A stretch of 32,170 nt of DNA from Roseomonas rosulenta. GTDB lineage: Bacteria > Pseudomonadota > Alphaproteobacteria > Acetobacterales > Acetobacteraceae. This document shows positions 19,025 through 27,612 of the stretch, one piece after another; positions within the stretch are counted from its first letter, which is position 1, and the number at the start of each line of letters is the position of its first letter. The notes below the pieces were generated by a model, which did no database searches, was not told the DNA's origin, and saw only the letters and a list, made by a program, of their open reading frames with translations. The translations under genes were made by a program, and so were the position numbers. The stretch spans positions 1 to 32,170 of the forward strand of contig NZ_JACADR010000022.1 of assembly GCF_016106005.1 (NCBI RefSeq), written 5' to 3'.

Positions 19025-19377
19025 CAGGCGATCCTCCAGGCGGTGGTGCAGGTGATGAGCGGGGCGCGGACCAGGCCGCGGGGGCCGACGAAGGCGGCGC
19101 GGCCGCCATCGACCACGACGCCGAGGCGGGGCGGGTCACCCGCCAGCACGACATCTCCAGCGCGGGTGAAGGCCGGCGGAATGCGCGGGAAGCCGGCGCT
19201 GTCCGCGGTGGCCTCGAGGGAGGGGCAAATTCGGATGCGCGTCCGTGCACCCGTGCAGGCCTCGATAGCGGCGAGGGCAAACTGCCCGCAATTCCAGCGA
19301 TGCGCATCGAACGGGCGCGTCTCGGCGTCGGTCAGCAGGGCTGCCAACCGAGCAGGCCAATCCGGCAGCCGGGCCAT
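19024..19377 (-). CDS. DUF6950-type phage protein
   Basis: A 117-aa protein. The start MARLPDW at 19377 overlaps the upstream stop by one base (TGATG); longer versions of this frame would overlap the previous gene completely and are not coding-like. The sequence fits the DUF6950 pattern of phage tail operons: WNCGQFALAAIEACTGA near residues 28-44, AGDVVLAG, a LGVVVDGG strand, then GPRGLV and a terminal AWRI. The conserved Cys in NCGQF recalls the NlpC/P60-like position (lambda gpK) at this spot in tail operons, but I see no clear catalytic His, so enzymatic activity is uncertain. It probably acts in tail tip assembly or wall passage. Confidence 0.8.
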   Translation of the reverse strand: MARLPDWPARLAALLTDAETRPFDAHRWNCGQFALAAIEACTGARTRIRICPSLEATADSAGFPRIPPAFTRAGDVVLAGDPPRLGVVVDGGRAAFVGPRGLVRAPLITCTTAWRIA

Positions 19378-19955
19378 CAGCTGGCCGGCAGCCGGATCTC
19401 CGCCTCCTGCAGGGCGGGGACGAACTCGAAGAAGCGGTCGCCCGGATACTCGGCCTGCTGGTCGGCATCGGTGTAGCGGCGCACCTCGGCGCGCTCGAGG
19501 TCGACCAGCCGGCTCTCGCAGGTCAGCGAGATCCTGGGTTCCGCCCCGTCCACCACCTGCATGGTGTCCATCAGCCCGGCCCAGAGCGGGAACGGGTCGG
19601 CGACGAAGGCGCCCTCGGCGTCGAGCAGCGCGCCCCACAGCCGCGCCGGGCGCAGCCGAAAGGACTGCTCGGCGAGCGCGATGTCGACCACCTCCTGCGG
19701 CACCGGGGAGAGGGTCAGCGTGATGCGCACGGCGCGCAGCTCGGCGGTCTCCTCGATGTCGGAGACCGCGCCGATGGTGCCCATGCCCTCATAGGTCACC
19801 CCCGCCCAATGGAGCGGCCCGAGCCCGGTCCAGGCGCGGATGGGGCCGGAGGCGAAGTCGAGCTCGACCAGGACCACCGGCGTGGCGACGGGCGCGGTCG
19901 CCGCCGCGGCGGCCTGGGGCGAGAGGCGCGGCGTGGCGGTGATGCCGTCCGTCAT
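19377..19955 (-). CDS. Distal tail protein (gpL-like position)
   Basis: A 192-aa protein. Its ATG overlaps the stop of the preceding gene by four bases (ATGA). The sequence has the layout of a common alphaproteobacterial prophage tail protein: a leader, LVELDFASGPIRAWTGLG, WAGVTYEGMGTIGAVSDIEE, a strand-rich core LTLSPVPQEVVDIALAEQ, PLWAGLMDTM and a closing ESRLVDLERAEVRRYTDAD. This type regularly precedes the DUF6950 and gpJ-like genes, so a role in the tail tip or hub complex is likely, in the place of lambda gpL. The exact subunit role is inferred from position. Confidence 0.8.
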   Translation of the reverse strand: MTDGITATPRLSPQAAAAATAPVATPVVLVELDFASGPIRAWTGLGPLHWAGVTYEGMGTIGAVSDIEETAELRAVRITLTLSPVPQEVVDIALAEQSFRLRPARLWGALLDAEGAFVADPFPLWAGLMDTMQVVDGAEPRISLTCESRLVDLERAEVRRYTDADQQAEYPGDRFFEFVPALQEAEIRLPAS

Positions 19956-20641
19956 GGCAGGGCCTCCTCGAGGCGAATGGTGATGGCGGTGAAGCGCCCC
20001 GGCCGGGTGGGGTTGGCCCCCTCGTCATCGGAGGCGAGGCGCATGGCGACGGTGGGCGTGGTCAGCACCAGCGGCTCGGCGAGCGAGGCGGCGGCGCGCA
20101 GCGGCGGGGCGATCGGGATGGTTGCCGTGCCGGCGCCGGAGGCGACCACCGGCGCGGTCGCCATGTAGAGCCGGCCGGCGAGGCCGATATGGTCCCCCGC
20201 TCCGACCGCCACCGCGTTCGGCCACCAGCCCTGGGTTTGTAGGGACAGCGCCCCGTGGGCCGCGCCGGCCGCCAGCGACGGCGTGCCCGATCCCACCACC
20301 AGCCCCGTGCCATCGGTGAAGATGGTGGCATCCGAGAAGGAATACGGCCCCGCGGGCACCTCGCCCTGGCTCCGCGGATCGCCGGTGCGGTATTCGCGCC
20401 GCCAGTCCCAGATGCGGACCGTGTTCGCCGATCCTGCCAGGGCGGCGAGCAGCCCCTCCAGCACGCCGGCCTGGATGCGGTTGAGCGGATCGAAGCTGGC
20501 CTCGGCGATCCAGCGCGCGCCGTCCCGGCGCAGCACCTGGGTGGCGCGGCTGACCGGTGAGACGAAGCGCAGAGTGTTGTGCTGCAGGTAGAAGCTCAGC
20601 CGCGACGGCCGCAGCGCGGCGGGCCAGGCGTATTCGGTCAT
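19952..20641 (-). CDS. Distal tail protein downstream of tape measure
   Basis: A 229-aa protein with GGGAGG seven bases before the ATG. The first ~90 residues match a recurrent prophage pattern: SRLSFYLQHNTLRFVSPVSR, then ARWIAEASFDPL, then AVLEGLLAALAGSANTVRIWD. Proteins of this type follow the tape measure in many alphaproteobacterial siphophages and probably form the distal tail or baseplate ring. The C-terminal half is a Gly/Ala/Thr-rich beta region (about 130-229) that could contact the next subunit. It starts 15 nt after the tape-measure stop and is coupled to the next gene by ATGA. Confidence 0.8.
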   Translation of the reverse strand: MTEYAWPAALRPSRLSFYLQHNTLRFVSPVSRATQVLRRDGARWIAEASFDPLNRIQAGVLEGLLAALAGSANTVRIWDWRREYRTGDPRSQGEVPAGPYSFSDATIFTDGTGLVVGSGTPSLAAGAAHGALSLQTQGWWPNAVAVGAGDHIGLAGRLYMATAPVVASGAGTATIPIAPPLRAAASLAEPLVLTTPTVAMRLASDDEGANPTRPGRFTAITIRLEEALP

Positions 20642-20656
20642 GGCTCACCCTCCCCG

Positions 20657-22825
20657 CTATCCGCGCACCGTGTCGTAGGCCGCCCCGCCGCGGCGGATGG
20701 CGTCCAGCGTCATCGCCGAGGCCTGCCGCGCGATCTGCCCGGCGAGCAGGCGCAGCCGCGCCTCGACGCCGGCATCGGCACCGCGGGCGTCGATCGTGAT
20801 GCTGGTGTGGATGGTCGGCCCGCCCGGCGCGGTGCCGTTCGGCAGCACGATGCCTGCCTGGCGCGGGACGAACCACTCGGGGCCCCGCTCGCCGACGACA
20901 TAGGGCTGGCCGGCGGCGACCGGCCCGCCCTCGGCGCGGAACAGCCCGCCGAGCCAGGAGCCGACATCGGTGAACAGGCTGTCGAAGGAGATGCCCGACA
21001 GGCCGGCCGACACAGCGTTGCCGAGCGGCTCGGTAATGACCTTGCGGGCGAGGATGCGGGTGATGTCCTGCAGCAGCCCTTCGAGCACGGAAGAGAACTT
21101 CTCGCCCTTGACGATGGCGTCCTCGAAGGCGCTGGAGAAGGTCAGGCCGAGCTCGCGGACGGTGTCGGAAGTGCGTTCCGCGCCGCGCTGCACACGCTCC
21201 TCCGCCCGTTCCAGCTCCTCCATCGCCGCGACCGCCTCGCGCTGGATGGTCTCGTCCGGCACCACCCGCCCGGCCCGTTCCGCCCGCTCCACCAGGCTGG
21301 AGAGATTGGCGAGGCGGCGCTGGTAGCGCTCATAGGCGGTCTCGTTCTGCTGGATCAGCCGCTCGCGCTCGCGTAGCAGCTCGTTGAGCTCCCGCTCGGC
21401 CTCGCGGGCCTCCCTGGCACCCTCGGTGCTGGCGCGGCGGACGGCGGCAACCCGTGGCTCGAGACGCCGCAGCGCCTCGTCGCGCTCCTGCAAGGCGAGG
21501 GTCTCGAGGCGGGTGCGCTCGGCCGCGGTGACGCCACCGGCGGCCTCGGCCTCGCGCAGGCGGCGGACCCGCTCCTCGTATTCCCGGTTGATCCGGAAGC
21601 GGTCGTCGAGGTCGCGCGTGAGCTCCTGGACGTCCTGGGTGGCGCGGCGCCGCCGGGCGTCGGCCGCGGCAGTGGCGGCGCTCTCCTGTTCGCTGCGCTG
21701 GCGCTCGCCGGCGGCCTGCTCGCCGCGGGTGATCTCGGCCTGGAGCTCCGTGTATTGCCGGCGCAGCTCCTCCAGTCGGGCGGCACGATCCACCCCGGCC
21801 TGCTGCTCGGCGGCGCCGACCAGGCCGGGACGGATGCTGCCGCGGCGCACGGGCGCGGTGAGGCTGGCGCGGCCGTCCTGCTGGCTTTCCAGCCGGGCGA
21901 TCTGCGCCGCCAGCGCCTCGGCCTGGCGGCGCATGCCGGCGAAGCGCTCCTCCTCGCTGAGCATGCCGGCGCCCTGGCGGACGCCATCCACCGCGCGGGC
22001 GGCCGCGGAGAGCGCGCGGGCCAGGGCGTTCGACAGGCCGATGGCGCGGTCGAGCTGGCCGAGGAAGTTCTCGGTCGCCGCCGTCAGCTGCCCGAAGGCA
22101 CGGCCGAGGGAGAGCGGGGCGCGATCGAGCTCGGCACCGAGGCGTTCGGTGGCGCGCAGCAGAGCCGGGAACACCCGCTCAGCGGTGAGCTTGCCCTCGC
22201 TGCCGAGCTTGCGCAGTTCGCCGATCGAGACGCCGAGTTCCTTGGCCAGCCCCTCGGCGAGCAGGGGCATGGCCTCGAGGATGGAGCGGAGTTCGTCGCC
22301 CTGCAGCACACCGGAGGCCAGCGCCTGGGCGAGCTGCAGGGTGGCGGAGGAGATCTCCTGGGTGGAGGCGCCGGAGACGATGGCGACGCGCTGCAGACCG
22401 CCGGCGAGACGCACCACCTGGTCGGAGGTGGCGCCGATCTCGCGGGCGGCGATCGAGAAGCGCTGGAAGGCGTCGACGCTCTCGGACACCGCCACGCCGG
22501 TGGACAGCGCGTTGCGGTACAGCGCCTCGTAGACTTGGCTGGCGCGCTCGACCGAGCCGGTGGCGTTCTGCAGGCGCGAGAGGCTCTGGCTGAGCGCGTC
22601 GCCGGCCTGGACCAGAGCCCGGGCTGCGACCGCCACGCCGGCGAGCTGAATCCCCCGCACGGCGACGTCGAGCAGTTCCAACGAGCGGGAGGCGCGCTCC
22701 GCGCCGCCCTTGATCTGGTCGAGGGAGCGCTGGCCGGTCTCGCCGACCTCGCGCAGCCCGGCCTTGACCCGGGCAGCATCGTCCAGCGACAGGCGGACCG
22801 AGACGCGGCGGGTGGCGTCGGCCAT
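20657..22825 (-). CDS. Tail tape measure protein
   Basis: A 722-aa protein. Residues ~60-250 carry the tape-measure N-terminal domain, with GVAVSESVDAFQRFSIAARE, VVRLAGGLQRVAIVSG, SSATLQLAQALASGVLQGDE and the conserved LGVSIGELRKLGSEGKLT. Residues ~340-515 are long charged helix (coiled coil) that spans the tail lumen. The C-terminus ends in a strand-rich ITIDARGADAGVE block and short helix. With ~1.5 angstrom of tail per residue, a rule of thumb for siphophages, this predicts a tail of about 100 nm. The ATG lies one base after the stop of the frameshifted chaperone frame (TGA-C-ATG), the classic position after lambda G/T. Confidence 0.93.
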   Translation of the reverse strand: MADATRRVSVRLSLDDAARVKAGLREVGETGQRSLDQIKGGAERASRSLELLDVAVRGIQLAGVAVAARALVQAGDALSQSLSRLQNATGSVERASQVYEALYRNALSTGVAVSESVDAFQRFSIAAREIGATSDQVVRLAGGLQRVAIVSGASTQEISSATLQLAQALASGVLQGDELRSILEAMPLLAEGLAKELGVSIGELRKLGSEGKLTAERVFPALLRATERLGAELDRAPLSLGRAFGQLTAATENFLGQLDRAIGLSNALARALSAAARAVDGVRQGAGMLSEEERFAGMRRQAEALAAQIARLESQQDGRASLTAPVRRGSIRPGLVGAAEQQAGVDRAARLEELRRQYTELQAEITRGEQAAGERQRSEQESAATAAADARRRRATQDVQELTRDLDDRFRINREYEERVRRLREAEAAGGVTAAERTRLETLALQERDEALRRLEPRVAAVRRASTEGAREAREAERELNELLRERERLIQQNETAYERYQRRLANLSSLVERAERAGRVVPDETIQREAVAAMEELERAEERVQRGAERTSDTVRELGLTFSSAFEDAIVKGEKFSSVLEGLLQDITRILARKVITEPLGNAVSAGLSGISFDSLFTDVGSWLGGLFRAEGGPVAAGQPYVVGERGPEWFVPRQAGIVLPNGTAPGGPTIHTSITIDARGADAGVEARLRLLAGQIARQASAMTLDAIRRGGAAYDTVRG

Positions 22826-22826
22826 G

Positions 22827-23518
22827 TCAGGTCGTCTCCCCCTCGCGGCGGGCAGCGCTGCCCTCGGCCATGCCGATGCGGATGGCGAGCAGCATTTCGG
22901 TGGCCGCCCAGCCGCTCGCCCCCAACTCGCGCGCTGCGGTGAGCGCGCCGGCGGTGTCGAGCGTCAGGCCGGCCATGGTCACCTCGGCGCAGGTCGTGCC
23001 GGCGGTCCAGCAGGCGTGGCCTTCGACGCTGGTGGGGGCGTGGGCGGCGTAGGGACAGGCGTCGGCGCAGTCGCGGCCGAGGGCGGCGCAGCCGCGGCAG
23101 TAGTCGGGCCCGCGGCCGAAGTGCCAGGCGGCGCGGGCCCTCAGCCGTTTCCCTCGATGGCCACCGCGGCGACCGGCGCCGTCGCGCGATCCCAGAAGGT
23201 CGCCGCGATGTCGTCGAGGTCCATCAGGCGCTCGACCGCCTCGGGCGACAGCGGCAGCTTCTGGCCGGCGGCATCGCCGACGCCGTCCCAGGCGGTGACG
23301 GCGTGGCGGGCGAGCGCCTTGACCAGGAAAGCGAAGGACAGGCCGCGCGACATGTCGGGGTCGAGATCCGGATCGGCGATGCGGATCGCGGCGAGTCGGC
23401 GCGCTGCGGCAGCTTGGGCTGCAGCCATGACCGCCGTCGTCACGGGCTTGATCTCCACGCGGACGCCGCGCGGCAGGTCGAGCCAGTACGGCTCGGCCGG
23501 GAGGTCGAGGGTGAGCAT
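22827..23518 (-). CDS. Tail assembly chaperone GT, made by -1 frameshift
   Basis: Codons 1-124 are shared with the short G-like product. At GGGAAAC (23153-23147) a -1 slip changes the frame, and reading then continues CGG CTG AGG and on to TGA at 22829-22827. This adds 106 residues for a 230-aa fusion. Lambda gpG/gpGT uses GGGAAAG at the same place; the T extension recruits the tail tube while G coats the tape measure. Here the extension contains six cysteines (CRGC, CADAC, ACWTAGTTC) before a helical C-terminus. The frame is open far upstream of the slip and reaches the tape measure start, so the extension has no good start of its own. Confidence 0.8.
23141..23518 (-). CDS. Tail assembly chaperone, G-like short form
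   Basis: A 125-aa protein with GGAG seven bases before the ATG. The sequence begins with a strand-rich part (LTLDLPAEPYWLDLPRG), followed by helices (TAVMAAAQAAAARRLAA, MSRGLSFAFLVKALARHAVT) and a conserved acidic helix near the end (SPEAVERLMDLDDIAATFWD). This matches the size and style of G-type chaperones that coat the tape measure. Translation ends with EGNG-stop only two codons after the slippery site. It is the first phage gene after the 5.4-kb insertion, so it may depend on readthrough from the inserted genes or on a promoter I could not identify. Confidence 0.85.
   Translation of the reverse strand: MLTLDLPAEPYWLDLPRGVRVEIKPVTTAVMAAAQAAAARRLAAIRIADPDLDPDMSRGLSFAFLVKALARHAVTAWDGVGDAAGQKLPLSPEAVERLMDLDDIAATFWDRATAPVAAVAIEGNG
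23147..23153 (-). promoter_or_regulatory. -1 ribosomal frameshift site GGGAAAC
   Basis: On the minus strand the frame reads GAG GGA AAC GGC TGA, so the heptamer has the exact X-XXY-YYZ register needed for a -1 slip (GGA to GGG, AAC to AAA). A stop follows one codon later. Location, register and partner frame all match lambda-type G/GT chaperones. Confidence 0.85.
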
Positions 23519-23580
23519 TCAACACTCCGGTTGGAAATTTCTACAGAGATGTGCTGGGGAGATGGCAGAAAGGCTGCTGT

Positions 23581-23601
23581 GAGCCAGATGAAATCTGGCT
23601 C
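23581..23601. terminator. Perfect 9-bp hairpin between pnp fusion and chaperone gene
   Basis: GAGCCAGAT, loop GAA, then ATCTGGCTC pair exactly. On the minus strand it lies 48 nt after the pnp stop and before the chaperone ribosome site. No T-run follows in that direction, so efficient intrinsic termination is doubtful. It may stabilise the pnp 3' end or mark an insertion boundary. Confidence 0.4.
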
Positions 23602-23648
23602 AGCATCTGGGGTTTACAGCTCGACTAGCCGATTGAGAGCATATGCCG

Positions 23649-26087
23649 TTACGCGGCCGTGCCGCGCCGATCGCGCATGGTTGCGCCATCTTGGCGCTCG
23701 CCGCGCTCCTCGCCTTCCGCGCGCGGACGCTTCGCGCCGACTTGCTCGGTGATGTCGGCGCCGGTCGCCTGGTCGACCACCCGCATGGACAGCTTCACCT
23801 TCCCGCGCTCGTCGAAGCCGATGACCTTGACCTTCACCTGGTCGCCTTCCTTGACGATGTTGGTGGTCCTGTTGACGCGGTCCTGGGCGAGTTCGGAGAT
23901 GTGGACCAGCCCGTCCTTGGCGCCGAGGAAGTTCACGAAGGCGCCGAACTCGGCGGTCTTCACGACCTTTCCGTTGTAGATCGCGCCGATCTCCGGCTCG
24001 GCCACGATGCCCCGGATCCAGTCGATCGCCTTCTGCGCGGCTTCCGTGCTGGTCGCCGCCACCTTGATCGTGCCGTCGTCCTCGATGTCGATCTTGGTGC
24101 CGGTCTGCTCGGTGATCTCGCGGATCACCTTGCCGCCCGAGCCGATCACGTCGCGGATCTTGTCCTTAGGCACGTTGATGACGGTGATGCGCGGCGCGGT
24201 CGCCGCGACATCGGTGCGGTGGCCGGTCAGGCCCTTCGACATCTCGCCCAGGATGTGCAGGCGGCCGTCCTTCGCCTGCTCCAGCGCGATCTTCATGATC
24301 TCCGGCGTGATGGACGTGATCTTGATGTCCATCTGGAGCGAGGTGATGCCCTGCTCGGTGCCGGCGACCTTGAAGTCCATGTCGCCGAGGTGGTCCTCGT
24401 CGCCCAGGATGTCGGACAGCACCGCGAAGCCGCGGTCTTCCTTGATCAGGCCCATGGCGATGCCCGCGCAGGGGCGCTTCAGCGGCACGCCCGCATCCAT
24501 CAGCGACAGCGAGGTGCCGCAGACGGTCGCCATCGAGGAGGACCCGTTCGATTCCGTGATCTCGGAGACCACGCGGATCGTGTACGGGAACTTCTCCTTC
24601 TCCGGCAGCAGCGGATGGATGGCGCGCCAGGCAAGCTTGCCGTGGCCGACCTCGCGCCGGCCGGGCGAGCCCATGCGGCCTGTCTCGTTCACGCTGTAGG
24701 GCGGGAAGTTGTAGTGCAGCATGAAGTCCTCACGGTACTCGCCCGTGAGGGCGTCGATGATCTGCTCGTCCTGCCCGGTGCCGAGGGTGGCCACGCAGAG
24801 GGCCTGCGTCTCGCCACGCGTGAACAGCGCCGAACCATGCGCACGCGGCAGCACGCCGACCTCGGCGACAATCGGACGCACAGTCCGGGTGTCGCGGCCG
24901 TCGATGCGCTTGCCGGTGTCGAGGATGTTGTTGCGAACGACGTCGGCCTCGAGCTCCTTGAGGAGCCCCTTCGCCATGTTCACATCCGCGCCCTCGGCTT
25001 CGAGCGCTGCGACCACCTGCTTCTTGACCGCGCCGACCTTCTCCTGGCGGAGCAGCTTCTGCGTCTCGGTGTAGGCGACCGCCATGTCGGCGCGGCCGAG
25101 TTCGGCGATGCGGGCCTTGAGCGCGATCTCGGCCTCGGAGGGCTCGGGGAGCGCCCAGGGCTCCTTCGCGGCGACCTCGGCCAGGTCGATGATCGCCTGG
25201 ATCACGGGCTGGAAGGAGCGGTGGCCGAACTCGACGGCGCCGAGCATGACCTCCTCGGTCAGCTCATGCGCCTCGGATTCGACCATCAGCACGCCTTCCG
25301 CGGTGCCGGCGAGGACGAGGTCGAGCGCAGAGGCCTTGCGCTCCTCGGCGGTCGGGTTGAGCACGTACTGGCCGCCCACGTAGCCGACGCGTGCTGCGCC
25401 CACCGGGCCGAAGAAGGGGATGCCGGACAGCGTCAGCGCCGCCGAACAGCCCACCATGGCGACAATGTCCGCCTCGTTCTCGAGGTCGTGCGACAGAACC
25501 GTCGCAACCACCTGGACTTCGTTGCGGAATCCATCGGGGAACAGGGGACGGATGGGCCGATCGATCAGGCGCGAGGTCAGCGTCTCGAACTCGGACGGCC
25601 GCCCTTCACGCTTGAAGAAGCCGCCCGGGATCTTGCCGGCGGCGAAGGCCTTCTCCTGGTAGTTCACCGTCAGCGGGAAGAAATCCTGGCCGGGCTTCAC
25701 GGAGCGGGCGCCGACCGCCGTGCAGAGCACGATGGTATCGCCCAGGCGCGCGAGCACGGCGCCGTCGGCCTGGCGGGCCATCTTGCCCGTCTCCAGGACC
25801 AGGGTCTTGCCGCCCCAGTTGATTTCCTTACGGAATAAATAAACCGCACTATCACTATATTCTTGACGACTACCGTCATCCATTTGATGACTATCATAAT
25901 GAATTATTTGCGCAATCGCATCTTTTACATCAGATATAATTAACGCAGCTTGATTCAATAAATGAACTGCTTGGTCTAAGTTTTTATTTTGATCGTATTG
26001 TTGTGCCCTCAAACGATCCACAACATCGGCTTCAAATGGCGCGATCTGAATAATTTGATCTAGATCGCCTCGAAACGAACCGCTCAT
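23649..26087 (-). CDS. pnp: Polynucleotide phosphorylase with foreign 84-residue N-terminal fusion
   Basis: An 812-aa frame. From Phe85 onward ([24 protein letters not shown]...) it is a typical bacterial PNPase, the phosphate-dependent 3'-5' RNA exonuclease. Both RNase PH-like domains are present, with [10 protein letters not shown], the [21 protein letters not shown] core and the metal-binding [15 protein letters not shown] around residues 558-572. A KH domain (~635-686, [12 protein letters not shown]) and an S1 domain (~700-772, [19 protein letters not shown]) complete it. Only the native start Met is missing: codon 84 is a Leu and everything before it is AT-rich with unrelated codon use. 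Residues 1-84 are helical ([20 protein letters not shown]) and resemble no PNPase. The start at 26087 overlaps the nucleotidyltransferase-like gene by ATGA. Whether a 5' gene fragment was fused in vivo or by misassembly cannot be decided here. The host presumably has another pnp. Confidence 0.9.
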   Translation of the reverse strand: MSGSFRGDLDQIIQIAPFEADVVDRLRAQQYDQNKNLDQAVHLLNQAALIISDVKDAIAQIIHYDSHQMDDGSRQEYSDSAVYLFRKEINWGGKTLVLETGKMARQADGAVLARLGDTIVLCTAVGARSVKPGQDFFPLTVNYQEKAFAAGKIPGGFFKREGRPSEFETLTSRLIDRPIRPLFPDGFRNEVQVVATVLSHDLENEADIVAMVGCSAALTLSGIPFFGPVGAARVGYVGGQYVLNPTAEERKASALDLVLAGTAEGVLMVESEAHELTEEVMLGAVEFGHRSFQPVIQAIIDLAEVAAKEPWALPEPSEAEIALKARIAELGRADMAVAYTETQKLLRQEKVGAVKKQVVAALEAEGADVNMAKGLLKELEADVVRNNILDTGKRIDGRDTRTVRPIVAEVGVLPRAHGSALFTRGETQALCVATLGTGQDEQIIDALTGEYREDFMLHYNFPPYSVNETGRMGSPGRREVGHGKLAWRAIHPLLPEKEKFPYTIRVVSEITESNGSSSMATVCGTSLSLMDAGVPLKRPCAGIAMGLIKEDRGFAVLSDILGDEDHLGDMDFKVAGTEQGITSLQMDIKITSITPEIMKIALEQAKDGRLHILGEMSKGLTGHRTDVAATAPRITVINVPKDKIRDVIGSGGKVIREITEQTGTKIDIEDDGTIKVAATSTEAAQKAIDWIRGIVAEPEIGAIYNGKVVKTAEFGAFVNFLGAKDGLVHISELAQDRVNRTTNIVKEGDQVKVKVIGFDERGKVKLSMRVVDQATGADITEQVGAKRPRAEGEERGERQDGATMRDRRGTAA

Positions 26088-27313
26088 CGGAGCACTCCAC
26101 CGGACTGCGCTGCCACCGAGTCCAAAATCTTATCTATCAATCCCACCGCAGCCGCTTCTTCGCTTCCGGAATAAAAAGCGTTTTGCTTAAATAAAAATGC
26201 ATGCCTTTCGGCCTTTAACAACCCGACATAGCTGTCAATCTTTAAAATCTCATCTGCCCACTTTGGATCTTGACGAGATAATATTTCAATTTTGATTGAT
26301 TCTGTTCTTAATATTTCTTGATCAATTGTAAAACATGTTTTCGACAAAAAATCTTTTATCTGATCGCTGAAAATAGTCATCCAGCATACCCGGCTAAGAC
26401 TAAGCGCACGCTTTAGAGATTTGATAAGATTCTTATCAGTTCGATATTTCTTTACCTGTGATACTAGCCACGACACATATCGGCCCATCTCCACTGCATT
26501 TGTGAGTTTGTTTGGAACATAATCACTTGCAGACACCTGCGCTTCTTGAAATGAAAATGTTTGAGAATAACCTGCGCTGTCGAAATTCTCATCACATAGA
26601 ACAGCCAAACTAGTTACGTCGAAGGGACGTTTCTCGCTCAATCTTGATATATAGTCTAATTTGAACGTTGCCAATTCAGCAACGCGGAAATTAGTAGACC
26701 GCAAAGAATTTCGAAGTTCGGCTGCGCTGGCTGTCTGCGGCCATTTAAGTTCACCCACTTTGACAGCGGTACAAATTAGATCGCCGCTCTCGCCGAGCCT
26801 GGAAAAAACAGCATCCGCAACCAAATCGCCGCCCCGCAGAGGCAAATATTCACAAAAATCAACATCGTCAACGTGCTCCAATATTTGTCGCACAACGTTA
26901 CTTCCGCTTAGACAAATGATAGATGATCCATGTATACGCACAGAATTTGCAAGCATCCAAATTTGTTGTAAGAATGCTGAGTTGGGAAATACTGCAACTA
27001 AATGCGCCGGAACACGGAAGAATGCGGGCGGCTCCTGACGAATTAGGTAGCCAGCATTCTCTGGATCGGCGTCCCATCCAGGAAAAAGGGTCTCACAAAT
27101 TTTCGCCTGTGCGAAAAGTGACGTCTCTAAGAATGACTCCAATTTTGCTATGTGCGCGCCCGATCGTTGTGCTGATGTTGGTAAATCCATCAATTGCCTG
27201 TAGTAAGCGCCGCACGCAAGCACTGTTGCAGTAAGTGTCTTGCTATAGTCTGATATCGGCTGTGTCTCTCTTTGACCGCGTAGGCCGACCTCAGATTGAT
27301 CTTCCACATGCAT
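26084..27313 (-). CDS. AT-rich gene with nucleotidyltransferase-fold motif
   Basis: A 409-aa frame from ATG 27313, which lacks a good ribosome site. Met42 (27190) is an alternative start. Its base composition is much more AT-rich than everything else in the window, indicating foreign origin. Residues 131-155 read [13 protein letters not shown] then DDVDFCEY. This fits the nucleotidyltransferase pattern of a strand, Gly-Ser (137-138), 11 residues, then Asp-x-Asp (150/152). A later strand with Glu188 (VKVGELKW) could be the third metal ligand. The rest (200-409) is mostly helical. Such enzymes add nucleotides to RNA, proteins or small molecules and are frequent in toxin and defence loci; substrate and role here are unknown. 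It overlaps the PNPase fusion by ATGA, so the two are translated together. Confidence 0.7.
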   Translation of the reverse strand: MHVEDQSEVGLRGQRETQPISDYSKTLTATVLACGAYYRQLMDLPTSAQRSGAHIAKLESFLETSLFAQAKICETLFPGWDADPENAGYLIRQEPPAFFRVPAHLVAVFPNSAFLQQIWMLANSVRIHGSSIICLSGSNVVRQILEHVDDVDFCEYLPLRGGDLVADAVFSRLGESGDLICTAVKVGELKWPQTASAAELRNSLRSTNFRVAELATFKLDYISRLSEKRPFDVTSLAVLCDENFDSAGYSQTFSFQEAQVSASDYVPNKLTNAVEMGRYVSWLVSQVKKYRTDKNLIKSLKRALSLSRVCWMTIFSDQIKDFLSKTCFTIDQEILRTESIKIEILSRQDPKWADEILKIDSYVGLLKAERHAFLFKQNAFYSGSEEAAAVGLIDKILDSVAAQSGGVLR

Positions 27314-27533
27314 ATCGTTGTTGCTCGTCTGCTCTTTGAACTAGGCCCGCAGTGTGACCCGGTTCTCGTTCCGTATGATGCAGGAGTACGCGCTTAAGTG
27401 TCATCCAAATTTGCGGCCGTGAGGAGACAGTCCCGCGATCTCAACCTGAATCCCTCTCAGGACACCCGAATGCTGATCGCTCACGACGTTTTATGCGGTC
27501 AGGAGTTTGCACCGCCAGATGCCGCGACCAAAC
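27314..27533. other. Gap between AT-rich gene and IS
   Basis: This stretch should contain the promoter of the minus-strand AT-rich gene, but no convincing -35/-10 pair was found. A 60-codon plus-strand frame (27398-27580) runs into the IS end and is not supported as a gene. The segment around 27408 contains ATTTGCGGCC, which also occurs on the other side of the IS. Confidence 0.4.
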
Positions 27534-27555
27534 AGCTGGACACCTCCGGAAACCC
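27534..27555 (+). repeat. IS left inverted repeat
   Basis: Starts AGCTGGACACCTCC and pairs with 28807-28828 in inverted orientation with one mismatch (position 15, G versus A). It lies 57 nt before the transposase start. Confidence 0.85.
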
Positions 27556-27612
27556 CCTCGTCATGATGATCGCGGGCTGATTCACTGACGCGGATCAGCG
27601 CGAGGGAAGGCG

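Noticed and set aside
16856-19723. Long plus-strand open frame opposite the spike, tip and DUF6950 genes
   Set aside because: It is a mirror frame of GC-rich genes: low-complexity Arg/Gly/Ala content, no domain, and it cuts across three well-supported minus-strand genes.
23643-25838. Long plus-strand open frame opposite pnp
   Set aside because: Reflects codon bias of the conserved PNPase gene on the other strand; the product is His/Asp/Leu-rich and unrecognisable.
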